From Variovorax sp. S12S4 (GTDB lineage: Bacteria; Pseudomonadota; Gammaproteobacteria; Burkholderiales; Burkholderiaceae_C), in assembly GCF_023195515.1 (NCBI RefSeq), contig NZ_JALPKR020000002.1, forward strand, positions 1,527,001 through 1,591,000: 64,000 bases of DNA, read 5' to 3'. Each line of letters begins with the position of its first letter. Position 1 is the first letter of the stretch. This document shows positions 57,401 through 64,000 of this stretch, piece by piece. The position numbers and the translations under genes are program-made. The notes beneath the pieces are model-generated. The model saw only the letters and a list, made by a program, of their open reading frames with translations, was not told where the DNA came from and did not search any database.

Positions 57401-58325
57401 CTCCGGCTACAACAACACCAATGGCGACGGCAAAGGCCATCTCTATGTTCTGAACGCCAACACCGGTGCCCTGCTGCTGGACATTCCCACCAGCGAAGGC
57501 AGCAGTGCGGACCCAAGCGGCCTCGCAAAAATCAACGCCTGGATTGAAAGCTCCAGCGACAACACAGCCAAGCGCTTCTACGGAGGCGATCAGCAAGGCA
57601 ACCTCTGGCGCTTCGATATAGACGGGCTCCTGCAGCCCAACCGGGCAGCGATGCGGCTCGCGAAATTCCAGATCAACGACTCGACCCCGCAACCCATCAC
57701 CACAAAGCCGGAGACCGTGGAGATTTCAGGCAAGCCAGTAATCGTGGTTGCGACTGGCCGGTACTTGGGTTCGTCAGACATTGCGGACTCGACGCAGCAA
57801 AGCATCTATGCGGTGAGGGACACGCTGACCGCCACGGGCTGGAGCGACGTGCGCGCCGACACTGAAAACTTCGTCAGGCAGACATTCACGCTGAATGGTC
57901 CTGCGGCAACGGCAACATCGGCTTCGGTATCCAACACGTCGGTCAACTGGGCGACCAAGGGCGGGTGGTGGATCGATCTGCCGCATTCGCGTGAACGCGT
58001 GAATACCAACCTGGGCCTGCAGTTCAGCACCCTGTCGGTTGCCACCGCCATCCCGAACGGCGATGCTTGCGCGTCGGGCGGCACGGCTTGGCGCTACTAC
58101 CTCAATGTGGCCAATGGCGGCGTCGTCACAACCAACCCGGCTGGCGGGCTCTTCAGCACCGACGGGCTGATCATGGGCATGACCTGGGTGCAGGACAGCA
58201 ACGGCAATGCCCGCATCATTTACCAGAAGAGCAATGGCGACAACGTTATAGAGACGCCGCCGGTAGCGACATCGTCCGGCTCGGGCAGCGTGCATAGAAC
58301 TTCCTGGCGCGAGCTGGTGGACTGA
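54417..58325 (+). CDS. pilY1: Type IV pilus tip adhesin/biogenesis factor PilY1
   Basis: 1,302 residues. Signal peptide (CCAAMVCAFLVGLFAPVVEA), then a von Willebrand A-like domain whose metal site begins FVLDDSGSMD (DxSxS; about residues 62-71). A Thr/Ser-rich insert with many TQTRT repeats (about 355-520) interrupts the domain before its end (MNSFTIGLGVSG). The C-terminal PilC beta-propeller (from about 820; PVVYVGSNDGMLHAFSA, GGLNSGGRGYYALDITDPNDP) contains a calcium loop NNTNGDGKGH near residue 1000, known in Pseudomonas PilY1 to control retraction. Transcribed with pilX (43-base gap). The Thr-rich insert is a plausible glycosylation target for the nearby PglL. Confidence 0.93.
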   Translation: MKNRLTPVLNRKPQRQAICCAAMVCAFLVGLFAPVVEAASTDLSNQPMATLPAVQAKPNLLFVLDDSGSMDNDYMPDQMTSGRYGYSSAQCNGVAYDPTMTYSPPLNADGTTYPNAVFTAARDDGYKAANPTTNPTTDLSNRVYYTYSGTQPKMGWAYTSEGAVRNTFYNECRTATTSATTLFHPVRVTSASAEAQNYANWYSYYRKRYLLMRTAMGRAIAALDSSYRVGFSTISDGTAVDGENHFRDVKDFDIAQKTNFYNSLYSASPNGWTPLRSALSKAGRYFANKAPEQSYDPVQYSCQRNYALLSTDGYWNKTKGLKLNGTSEIGQQDGTEARPMRDDAQVIVTTVTPYTQALTRNSVSTQTQTRTWTRTSTTVSSTPKASNPNRGQYAVTTRTNQRYTETQTRTRTTPQSATLSYSETVVTTDGVETSRSTSTPVTSTWTSTATPTESLTGDGPPTASSSFTAGTANTTYQTAKGDNVTVYSTPVAGTWSAWSTPAAITNSTPVAQAPVTGTPTQTQSTSGGTGNTLADVAQYYFATDLRTSALGNCTSSSSGSSQDVCSNIVRPVGSDRASWQHMNSFTIGLGVSGTLPYDKNYLTQTAGSYVDLTSGRLNWPVPEGADLNDGEGGNATNVDDLWHAAVNGRGQYYSALNASALSEAINGVVTSVQQVSGSGATASTSSLQLVAGDNNLVFRASYTTQLWTGDLQAFAINGSTGVIANTATWSAQAKLDATPASDRRIYFSNGSALRSFEYGNLSTAQRGYFDNFCSQSLIAAQCAVLSDNNKTLANNGANLVDYLRGVRTYETASVDASNNSIAALYRKREHVLGDIINGAPVYVGKPPFRYADAGYADFVTAQSTRAPVVYVGSNDGMLHAFSAASGSAGGTELWAYVPGAVMPNLYKMADTSYGSKHQYSVDGAPVMGDIKIGTTWKTIVVGGLNSGGRGYYALDITDPNDPKALWEFTDPNLGLSFGNPVIAKRSDGTWIVAFTSGYNNTNGDGKGHLYVLNANTGALLLDIPTSEGSSADPSGLAKINAWIESSSDNTAKRFYGGDQQGNLWRFDIDGLLQPNRAAMRLAKFQINDSTPQPITTKPETVEISGKPVIVVATGRYLGSSDIADSTQQSIYAVRDTLTATGWSDVRADTENFVRQTFTLNGPAATATSASVSNTSVNWATKGGWWIDLPHSRERVNTNLGLQFSTLSVATAIPNGDACASGGTAWRYYLNVANGGVVTTNPAGGLFSTDGLIMGMTWVQDSNGNARIIYQKSNGDNVIETPPVATSSGSGSVHRTSWRELVD

Positions 58326-58389
58326 ACCTCAATGAGATAAAGATAGCGGTTTCGGCCCGACAGGCTGGGCAGGGTCGGGCCGGATAAGG

Positions 58390-58992
58390 ATGCGATACGT
58401 ACTTCTTGTGAGCGCAATACTCTCCATGACGCTTCACGTTGCAGTACTTTCGATACGGATTTCGCCCGTTGACTCGAAAGATGCCGTGGATGGGAGTGCC
58501 GCATCCGCCGTCATTCGGGTACGAGCGACCTTACTCCTTCCACCCTCACCTCCGTTGCCGGTTCGCGAGTCCCTTCAGATCAACAAAGCGATTCATGCGC
58601 CTGACCGCGCATCCCTTCCGGCCTCCGGGCAAAAACACTCGACAGAAGCGCTGCCCCCGACGCCTCCGCTCTCGATTGCGGCCGAAGTCGATACCGGCAT
58701 CTATATGACACGGAGTCAACTATCCGCGCCGCCGGTCGCCAAAACGGCCATCGTGCTCGAACCTCCGCCGGGCCAGCTAGTAGCCGGCCGCGTTGCTGGA
58801 ATTCTGTTGCTCTTCATTGACGAGCAAGGTCGCGTCCAGCGCGTCGATGCTGAAGAGTCGGCACTTCCTCCGGCGTTCGAGCAAGCTGCACGCGAAGCTT
58901 TCATGGCCGCGGAGTTTTCTCCCGGGGAGATCGACGGCCGCGCAGTCAAGTCGCGGCAGAGGGTTGAAGTGGTCTTCGACTTCACCCCCTGA
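58390..58992 (+). CDS. TonB C-terminal-like protein at the end of the pilus operon
   Basis: 200 residues. One N-terminal membrane helix (RYVLLVSAILSMTLHVAVLS), a Pro-rich middle (LLLPPSPPLPV, ALPPTPPLS) and a C-terminal region (GRVAGILLLFIDEQGRVQRVDAEESALPPAFEQAAREAFMAAEFSPGEIDGRAVKSR in parts) that follows the TonB_C pattern of strand, amphipathic helix and final strand. It lacks a clear ExbB-contacting His in the helix apart from LHVAV. It begins 64 bases after pilY1 and is probably co-transcribed. It may be an envelope-spanning energy-transducer-like protein; no exbB/exbD nearby. Function unproven. Confidence 0.68.
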   Translation: MRYVLLVSAILSMTLHVAVLSIRISPVDSKDAVDGSAASAVIRVRATLLLPPSPPLPVRESLQINKAIHAPDRASLPASGQKHSTEALPPTPPLSIAAEVDTGIYMTRSQLSAPPVAKTAIVLEPPPGQLVAGRVAGILLLFIDEQGRVQRVDAEESALPPAFEQAAREAFMAAEFSPGEIDGRAVKSRQRVEVVFDFTP

Positions 58993-59134
58993 CGCGGAAC
59001 GAGGTGCGTACGGTCCGTACCTCGAACCTTTTCGGCACGAACAATACATTTAGCAGCGAGCCGATTGTCCTCTTGGCTGCCACGACGTAGCAATCCGTTA
59101 GCCTAGCTAGCACGGTACACAGACCGTGCGAGCC

Positions 59135-59203
59135 CGATCACACGTCAGGGCACATTGTATGCAGCCAAGGACGTGCGGCAAAGCTCGAGGCCTCGTGTGA
59201 TCG
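59135..59203. repeat. Spaced perfect inverted repeat in the pilY1-pilA gap
   Basis: CGATCACACG (59135-59144) and CGTGTGATCG (59194-59203) are perfect 10-base inverted copies 49 bases apart. A second, tighter inverted repeat (GCACGGT/ACCGTGC, 59110-59129) lies just to the left. They could frame a small structured RNA or be protein-binding sites. The remaining gap (58993-59537) shows no convincing gene; it is less GC-rich by eye than the flanks. Confidence 0.45.
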
Positions 59204-59537
59204 CAGCTGCAGTGCCAACAAAAAAATCCTTCCGAACGCCGACGGTGTAACCTGAACAGAAGATTTCACATCGCTGAAGATCCAGCGTCGCGGTGCCGTT
59301 GAATGGAGGCTTGGTCGATATCGGGAAGAATGGCCGTGAAGTGCCGCCGCGATCGAGCGATCTTGACGCTTAGCGTTTCAAGACCTACCTGCGTCGGGCT
59401 CCTCTTTCTGTCTGATCAGTTACCGCGAGCCCAAAGTCGTACATGTAGTCTTGACCCGTGTTCTGAAGACTGCTTTCGTCTGCCCTGTGTTCCCTTGAAG
59501 AAAAGCGTCAGTCCAATCAGAGTGATTCACGCAGACG

Positions 59538-59561
59538 AAAAAAAGCCGCCCGAAGGCGGCT
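59538..59561 (-). terminator. Terminator of pilA
   Basis: On the minus strand AGCCGCC-TTCG-GGCGGCT (59544-59561) is followed by seven T (59538-59544), a classic rho-independent terminator about 20 bases after the pilA stop. Confidence 0.9.
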
Positions 59562-59581
59562 CGCTGGCAGACCGTATTAAA

Positions 59582-60061
59582 TTACGGGCAATCGCCTTGG
59601 CCAGGCTTCAGGCCCCTGGTCGAATTGCAGATCGTGCCCGATTGAGTGAAGACCATCGTGGGTTGGCCGGCAGCAGGAACCGTCGGGGTGAGAATATAGG
59701 TCAATGCCGTGCCGCCAGCGTCCGTTGCGCCGGTCGTTGCGTTGATGGCACCCGTTGCTGCGGTGATGGTTACAGCGGAAGTGATGTTTTTCGTCGTGGC
59801 GGTCGGGGTATTGGGGATTCCATTCGTGCCCAGCGTCACGCAATTTGCAAGCACGTTGCCCTGCTCAGACATGCAAACAGCAAAGGCTTGCTTGAAGGCT
59901 GTCATTTCAGCAGCAGCGCCAGCTGCACGCGTACGCGATGTGTAGTCAGAGTACTGAGGAATAGCAATAGCAGCCAAGATACCGATGATCGCCACAACGA
60001 TCATCAATTCGATAAGGGTGAAACCCTTTTGCACGTTGCGTGCGATAGAACGACGGTTCAT
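59582..60061 (-). CDS. pilA: Type IV major pilin PilA
   Basis: 159 residues. Leader [13 protein letters not shown] and mature start [33 protein letters not shown], a near-ideal type IVa pilin with Glu5. The globular part is Thr/Ala/Gly-rich with Cys in [15 protein letters not shown] and a D-loop [21 protein letters not shown] sits nine bases before the ATG. It stands alone on the minus strand with its own sigma-54 promoter and strong terminator, as major pilin genes usually do, whereas the minor pilins are in the operon upstream. The Thr-rich surface is a plausible PglL target. Confidence 0.92.
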   Translation of the reverse strand: MNRRSIARNVQKGFTLIELMIVVAIIGILAAIAIPQYSDYTSRTRAAGAAAEMTAFKQAFAVCMSEQGNVLANCVTLGTNGIPNTPTATTKNITSAVTITAATGAINATTGATDAGGTALTYILTPTVPAAGQPTMVFTQSGTICNSTRGLKPGQGDCP

Positions 60062-60123
60062 TTGAAAAAACTCCAGGTTGGTTTGTACAGCCCGGGAACC
60101 AAGCCCGGAGCTCAGTACCTACC

Positions 60124-60138
60124 GCAGCATCCGTGCCA
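60124..60138 (-). promoter_or_regulatory. Sigma-54 (RpoN) promoter of pilA
   Basis: Minus strand TGGCACGGATGCTGC matches the -24/-12 consensus TGGCACG-N4-TTGC with GG and GC at the right 10-base step; only one of the two T before GC differs. The start should be near 60112, giving a leader of about 50 bases. RpoN/PilSR control of pilA is well known in Pseudomonas and betaproteobacteria. Confidence 0.8.
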
Positions 60139-60199
60139 CCTGGTTTCGGGCCTCTGGCCGACGAAACCGGTCACTTCATGCGTACACAAGTTACATCGA

Positions 60200-60246
60200 G
60201 TGACACAAAACGCTTGCAAAGGCTCCAAAGCGTGACAAATTTGTCA
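60200..60246 (-). promoter_or_regulatory. Candidate PilR enhancer sites upstream of pilA
   Basis: A perfect 14-base palindrome TGACAAATTTGTCA (60233-60246) and a GTGTCAC copy (minus strand, 60200-60206) lie about 120-135 and 90 bases before the predicted pilA start. Both contain the TGTC core reported for PilR binding in Pseudomonas. The distance suits an RpoN activator. Which protein binds is inference. Confidence 0.55.
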
Positions 60247-60265
60247 TGCCAATCCTGGTTGCGGC

Positions 60266-61069
60266 TCAAAAAGTCAGCACCCCATTCGCCTTCAACCACC
60301 GGATATCCCGCTGCGCCAACCCCGGCACCTGGTGCCCGGCGAGCAACTGAATTTGGCTCATGATTTCTTCCGTTTCCGCCGGCTTCGTGTGCGTGATGTA
60401 GATCGGGTACTGCTTGCCCGGATCGATATGCGCCAACTCGTCGGCCAGCACATGCGGTGACAGGTGCAGGCTGCGTTCGGCCAGCGCCTGCTCCCGGTTG
60501 CTGAAGGCGGTTTCGATGACCAGCATGGCCACGTCGAGCGCATTGACACGGTCCCAGAAGGGGGCGTTGCGTTCGGTGTCGCCGGTAAATACCCAGTTGG
60601 CGCCGCCCTCGGCGCGGCACACGGCAAAGCCGCAGGCGGGCACGGTGTGCACGGCGGGAAGCACTTCGATGCGCTTGGGGCTTGCGCTGCCAAGCTGCAG
60701 GATCTGGCCGACTGTTATGTCGTGAAAGCTTACGAAAGGCGCCTGCGGGCTCGGAATGGTCTCGAAGTCCGGCCAGATGACGTTGTTGAACACATGGGCG
60801 CGCAGCGCCTCGATGGTGGAGCGCAGGGCGTGTACGCGCACGGGGCGGGTACGGCGAGCGCCGACGGCGTCGAGCATGAGGGGGAGCGCGGCGATGTGGT
60901 CGAGATGGCAGTGAGTAAGCACTACGTCGTCGATGCCGGCCATTTCGTCGAGCGTGAGGTCGCCCACGCCGGTGCCGGCATCGACGAGCAGGTCGGTGTC
61001 GACCAGGAAGGATGTGGTCCGGCAGTCCTTGGCGATGGCGCCCGAGCAACCCAGCACGCGAACCTGCAT
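60266..61069 (-). CDS. Metallo-beta-lactamase-fold 3',5'-cyclic-nucleotide phosphodiesterase
   Basis: About 267 residues from ATG 61069 (MQVRVLGCSGAIAKDCRTTSF). The metal-binding motif HCHLDH (LTHCHLDHIAALPLML) and further His/Asp ligands (VFTGDTERN, YITHTKPAETEE) place it in the class II cyclic phosphodiesterase-like branch of the metallo-beta-lactamase fold, near RNase Z. It would hydrolyse cAMP or cGMP. It is 94 bases downstream of a nucleotide cyclase gene on the same strand and directly upstream of pilA. Substrate is inferred from family and context. Confidence 0.8.
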   Translation of the reverse strand: MQVRVLGCSGAIAKDCRTTSFLVDTDLLVDAGTGVGDLTLDEMAGIDDVVLTHCHLDHIAALPLMLDAVGARRTRPVRVHALRSTIEALRAHVFNNVIWPDFETIPSPQAPFVSFHDITVGQILQLGSASPKRIEVLPAVHTVPACGFAVCRAEGGANWVFTGDTERNAPFWDRVNALDVAMLVIETAFSNREQALAERSLHLSPHVLADELAHIDPGKQYPIYITHTKPAETEEIMSQIQLLAGHQVPGLAQRDIRWLKANGVLTF

Positions 61070-61163
61070 TGTGAAAGACCCCCTGCTTGTGCCTGTCGTC
61101 ATTTGGTTTCGAACCGGGTTGCGCCGTCCCATTCAGGGTCGTAAGGCCGCAATGCCATGGAGG

Positions 61164-63358
61164 CTAATCGCTGGGCGTAGAGCTGGTAAAGGACTTTTTG
61201 GCATCCGCTGCGAGCAGCGGGTCCAACAAGTTTCGGCCCGCAGCCCAGTCCTGTCGGCGGTAGGCGTCCAGAACGCCGGCCCAGCGGTGCAGTTGCTCGG
61301 CTTGCTGCTGCGCGGCGGCGGTTTGGGGTGCGGCGTCGGGTGCGAGAGGAGTGAACACGGTAATGGCCTGGGCCTTGCCTTTGACGAGCACGCTGTCGAG
61401 CTCCTGCCAGAGAAAGCCGGGCGCGAGTTCGCGGGTGGCGCCGCTGGCGACGATTTCCACGCCGTAGTGCGCGCTCAGGCCTTCGAGCCGCGACGCGAGG
61501 TTGACCGCATCGCCCACGACGGTGTAGCTGCGCCGCGCCGCCGACCCCATGTCGCCGACGCTCATCACGCCGCTGTTGATGCCGATGCCCACGCTGATCT
61601 GGGGGCGCCCGTCGGCAATGTGAAGCTTGTTGATGTCGCGCACGGCTTCGGCCATTTCGAGCGCGGCGCGCACGGCAAGGGTGGCGTGGTCGGGGGTGTC
61701 GATGGGCGCGCCCCAGAAGGCCATGACGCAGTCGCCCATGTATTTGTCGACGGTGCCGCGGTGCGCGCTGATCACGCTGGTGAGCCGGTTGAACAGGGTG
61801 TTGAGAAAAGCCTGCAGCTCGGCCGGCGTCATCTGTTCCGAAAGGCGGGTGAACTCGCGCATGTCGCAGAACATGACGGTCATGTTCTTGCTCTCGGCGC
61901 GCATGCTGTAGCGGCCGGGGGTCACGAGCATTTCGTCGACGAGTTCGGGCGGCACGTAGGTGCCGAAAAGCCGCGCCAGCCCGCGCCGCGCGCGGGCCTC
62001 GATGAAGTAGCCCCAACCCATGTTGAAAACGAAAGCCAGCGCCGCCATGGCCAGCGCCGACGCCAGCGGGAGCACGAGGCTGTGGTTCTGGTAGAGCCAG
62101 GCGTTCACGCCGACCAGCACGGCGACCGTGACGATTCCCAGCACGACGGCGCGCGGCGCCGGCAGCAGCGTGAGGCCCAACGCCAGCACGAGCCCCGCGG
62201 CCAGCACGTTCAGCACCTCGTAGCCGGGCGCGTAGTCGGGCACCGCGAGCAGGCGGCGGTCGAGCATGGCCGACACCACGTTGGCATGCACCTCGACACC
62301 GGGAAACGCAGCGCCAACTGGCGTGGCGCGCAGGTCTTGCAGGCCCGGCGCGGTAGCGCCCACAAGCACGATGCGGCCCTTCAGTTCGCCCGGCGCGAGG
62401 CGGCCCTCGAGCACGTCGCTAGCCGGCACATAGCGGAACGAGCCGCCACTCGCCCCGCCCGGACCGCGGAACGGCACCTGCATGCTGGCTGTTGCGTCGA
62501 CCGGCACGCGCAAGCCGCCCACGATGAGCGATTGCAGCCGGGGCACGGCGCCGCCCGATGCAAAGGCCGGCAGCACGGGGGCGTGCCATTGGCCAGCCTG
62601 TAGACGGCCAGGCCCAACGATTCGTAATACCCTGGCCGGCCACGGTCACCCTCATAACGGGCGATGAGCGGCACGCTGCGGATGATGCCCTCGTCGCCGG
62701 AGCTGACCAGCGTGTTGAGAAAGCCCGAGGCCGGCGCGGCGGCCGCCAGCACCGGAAGGTTGGCGCCGAAGCCGTTCCACTCCGTGGCATAGCCGTGGTC
62801 CGCCGGAAATGCTTCGGGCGGCAGCAGCGGCGCCCCCGGCAACTGGCCCTTGGCGCTGGGCTTTTCGGTTCGCGTGAAGTAATAGCCGAGCGCCACGCGC
62901 TGCCCGTCGAGCGATCTCGCAAAGATGGCGTCGTTGTCGAGCGATGGCGCCACGCGTTCGATTTCGCCGGCAAGCCCCGGCATGTCGCGAAGCGGGCCGC
63001 GCGCAATCTGCCGCAGCTTGTCGAGGCCGGAGCTTCGGTCCGGCTCGACGAACATCACGTCGAAGCCCAGCACCGCCACTTGCTGGCGCCCCGTGAGTTC
63101 CCTGGTCAGCCGGGCCAGCTTGTCGCGCGCCCAGGGCCATTGCCCCTGCCGCGCCAGGCTGGCGTCGTCGACGTCCACGATCACGATGCGGGGGTCGAGC
63201 GTGCCCGGCATGGTGGCGCGAAGGCGGGTGTCGTAAATCAGGTGGTCGAGGTGGTCGAGCACGCTCAGGCGCCAGGCGCCGGTGGCGTGCGCCAAGGCCA
63301 GCAAAACCGGCAGCAGGGTAATGACGATGCGTGGCCAATGCCGCCGGAGCGCATTCAT
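61164..63358 (-). CDS. CHASE2-domain class III adenylate/guanylate cyclase, frameshifted
   Basis: N-terminal helix (IVITLLPVLLALAHATGAW), a large periplasmic CHASE2 sensor (IYDTRLRATMPGTLDPRIVIVDVDDASLARQGQWPW in parts), two or three helices (about 405-475), then a class III cyclase domain: VMFCDMREFTRLSEQ with the metal Asp, DKYMGDCVMAFWGAP with the second Asp, and VGDAVNLASRLEG. The frame slips by -1 at a five-C run on the coding strand (plus-strand 62577-62581): LANGT-PP joins VLPAFASGGAVPRL. Corrected length is about 731 residues, normal for the family. Upstream is an FHA-domain gene (27-base gap), downstream a cyclic-nucleotide phosphodiesterase. Whether it makes cAMP or cGMP is unsettled; cAMP is more usual. 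Confidence 0.9.
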
Positions 63359-63384
63359 GGCGTCGGCGCTACGCGGGCCTGAGT

Positions 63385-64000
63385 TCAGACCCGCACGAAC
63401 TGCATGCGCGTGGCGCCGCCGAGTTCCAGCACGTCGCGTTCCTGCAATCCGACGGCATCGGTACCGAGGGGATTGCCGTTGAGCCTGACCTCGCCCATGA
63501 CGCTGGCCGCCACATAGCCTTGGCGCCGGCGCGTGACAACCGCCACGGCAACGCCGGGCTTGCCGATGGTGGTGACAACCTTCTGCAGCGGCAGGTCCTG
63601 GCCGCCGCCGGTGTCCGAGAGTTCACGCAGCACCGGAACGCCCAGTTCGACCAGCGCGCCGGCTTCGGTCGGTGCGGACGAGAGGGGAATGGGGGACGAA
63701 AAATCGTCCGACACGTTGTGTACCGAGCCCGCGCCGGGCTCCAGGTTGTTGCGGGCGCGAAAGTGAATGCGGCAGCCGCCGAGCTCGATGACGTCGTTGT
63801 CCTTGAGCACCTGCTTCTGGACGACGAGCGCATTGACGTAGGTGCCGTTGGTGCTGTTGAGGTCTTCAATTTCGACTTCGCCGCCGCGCATGTGCAGCAC
63901 GGCATGCTCGCCGCTCACCGCCAGGTTGTCGATGACGATATCGTTGTAGGCGCGCCGTCCCAGCGTGGTGCGGTCCTTGGCGAGCGCCACTTGTTCGATG
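63385..64000 (-). CDS. FHA-domain protein, 5' end outside window
   Basis: At least 204 residues; the frame is open to the window end (IEQV precedes ALAKDRTTLGRR), so the GTG at 63990 is internal. The forkhead-associated domain is clear: TTLGRRAYNDIVIDNLAVSGEHAVL and LNSTNGTYVNALVV, with the Arg, Ser-x-x-His and Asn residues that bind phosphothreonine. The C-terminal half (VVTTIGKPGVAVAVVTRRRQGY, LNGNPLGTDAVGLQERDVLELGG) looks like a second, diverged FHA-like module. It precedes the CHASE2 cyclase gene by 26 bases, so phospho-signalling may feed into the cyclase. Confidence 0.9.
   Translation of the reverse strand, partial: IEQVALAKDRTTLGRRAYNDIVIDNLAVSGEHAVLHMRGGEVEIEDLNSTNGTYVNALVVQKQVLKDNDVIELGGCRIHFRARNNLEPGAGSVHNVSDDFSSPIPLSSAPTEAGALVELGVPVLRELSDTGGGQDLPLQKVVTTIGKPGVAVAVVTRRRQGYVAASVMGEVRLNGNPLGTDAVGLQERDVLELGGATRMQFVRV

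Noticed and set aside
59303..60235. Plus-strand 310-residue frame opposite pilA
   Set aside because: No protein pattern; covers pilA, its promoter and terminator antisense.

Overview
The window reads as a chromosome segment of a high-GC betaproteobacterium of the Comamonadaceae, most like Variovorax. This rests on gene content and order (glnE with a YhdP-family gene, purB beside a GST gene, a pilVWXY1-type minor pilin cluster, a PglL-like ligase beside pilins) and on codon use; no ribosomal RNA or other species marker is present.

Layout. 1-13.4 kb: a Burkholderia-type contact-dependent inhibition (CDI) locus in the order toxin/adhesin (bcpA-like), immunity candidate, lipoprotein, two-partner transporter (bcpB-like). 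The toxin tip resembles the CdiA_C tRNase family. 13.5-21 kb: a small lipoprotein, a homodimeric pyruvate (or 2-ketobutyrate) dehydrogenase E1 divergent from an Lrp/AsnC regulator, a Tat-exported PhoX-like phosphatase, and mltA, whose start codon overlaps that of a tiny divergent membrane-protein gene. 21-34 kb: two paralogous OmpA-like lipoproteins, a two-component pair, a nitrilase-family amidohydrolase, a YhdP homologue, glnE and rlpA. 34-38.4 kb: an ECF41-type sigma factor with its AhpD-like partner, each preceded by an exact TGTCACA-N16-CGTC promoter, then a diiron ferritin-like protein, an exported glutathione peroxidase and a GST. 38.4-49.1 kb: purB, a PepSY protein with a FecA-like TonB receptor, yaeQ, two small DUF proteins, a yybP-ykoY (manganese) riboswitch in front of a TerC-family gene, two small proteins, an M48 protease and moaC.

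49.1-64 kb is a type IV pilus and second-messenger region: a PglL-like O-oligosaccharyltransferase, a minor-pilin operon ending in pilY1 and a TonB-like protein, the probable major pilin gene pilA behind a sigma-54 promoter with PilR-like sites, and an operon-like run encoding an FHA-domain protein (cut by the window end), a CHASE2 class III nucleotide cyclase and a metallo-beta-lactamase-fold cyclic-nucleotide phosphodiesterase.

A recurring oddity is that otherwise intact genes are broken by single-base shifts. Six are one-base losses in G/C/A runs (bcpA, bcpB twice, the dehydrogenase, phoX, the cyclase) and one is a one-base gain (the first OmpA-like gene). Their uniform sign and their presence in housekeeping genes point to homopolymer undercalling in the assembly rather than gene decay, though slippage-based phase variation of the CDI genes cannot be excluded. 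No tRNA, rRNA, CRISPR array or insertion sequence was recognised. Most long antisense reading frames are high-GC shadows.
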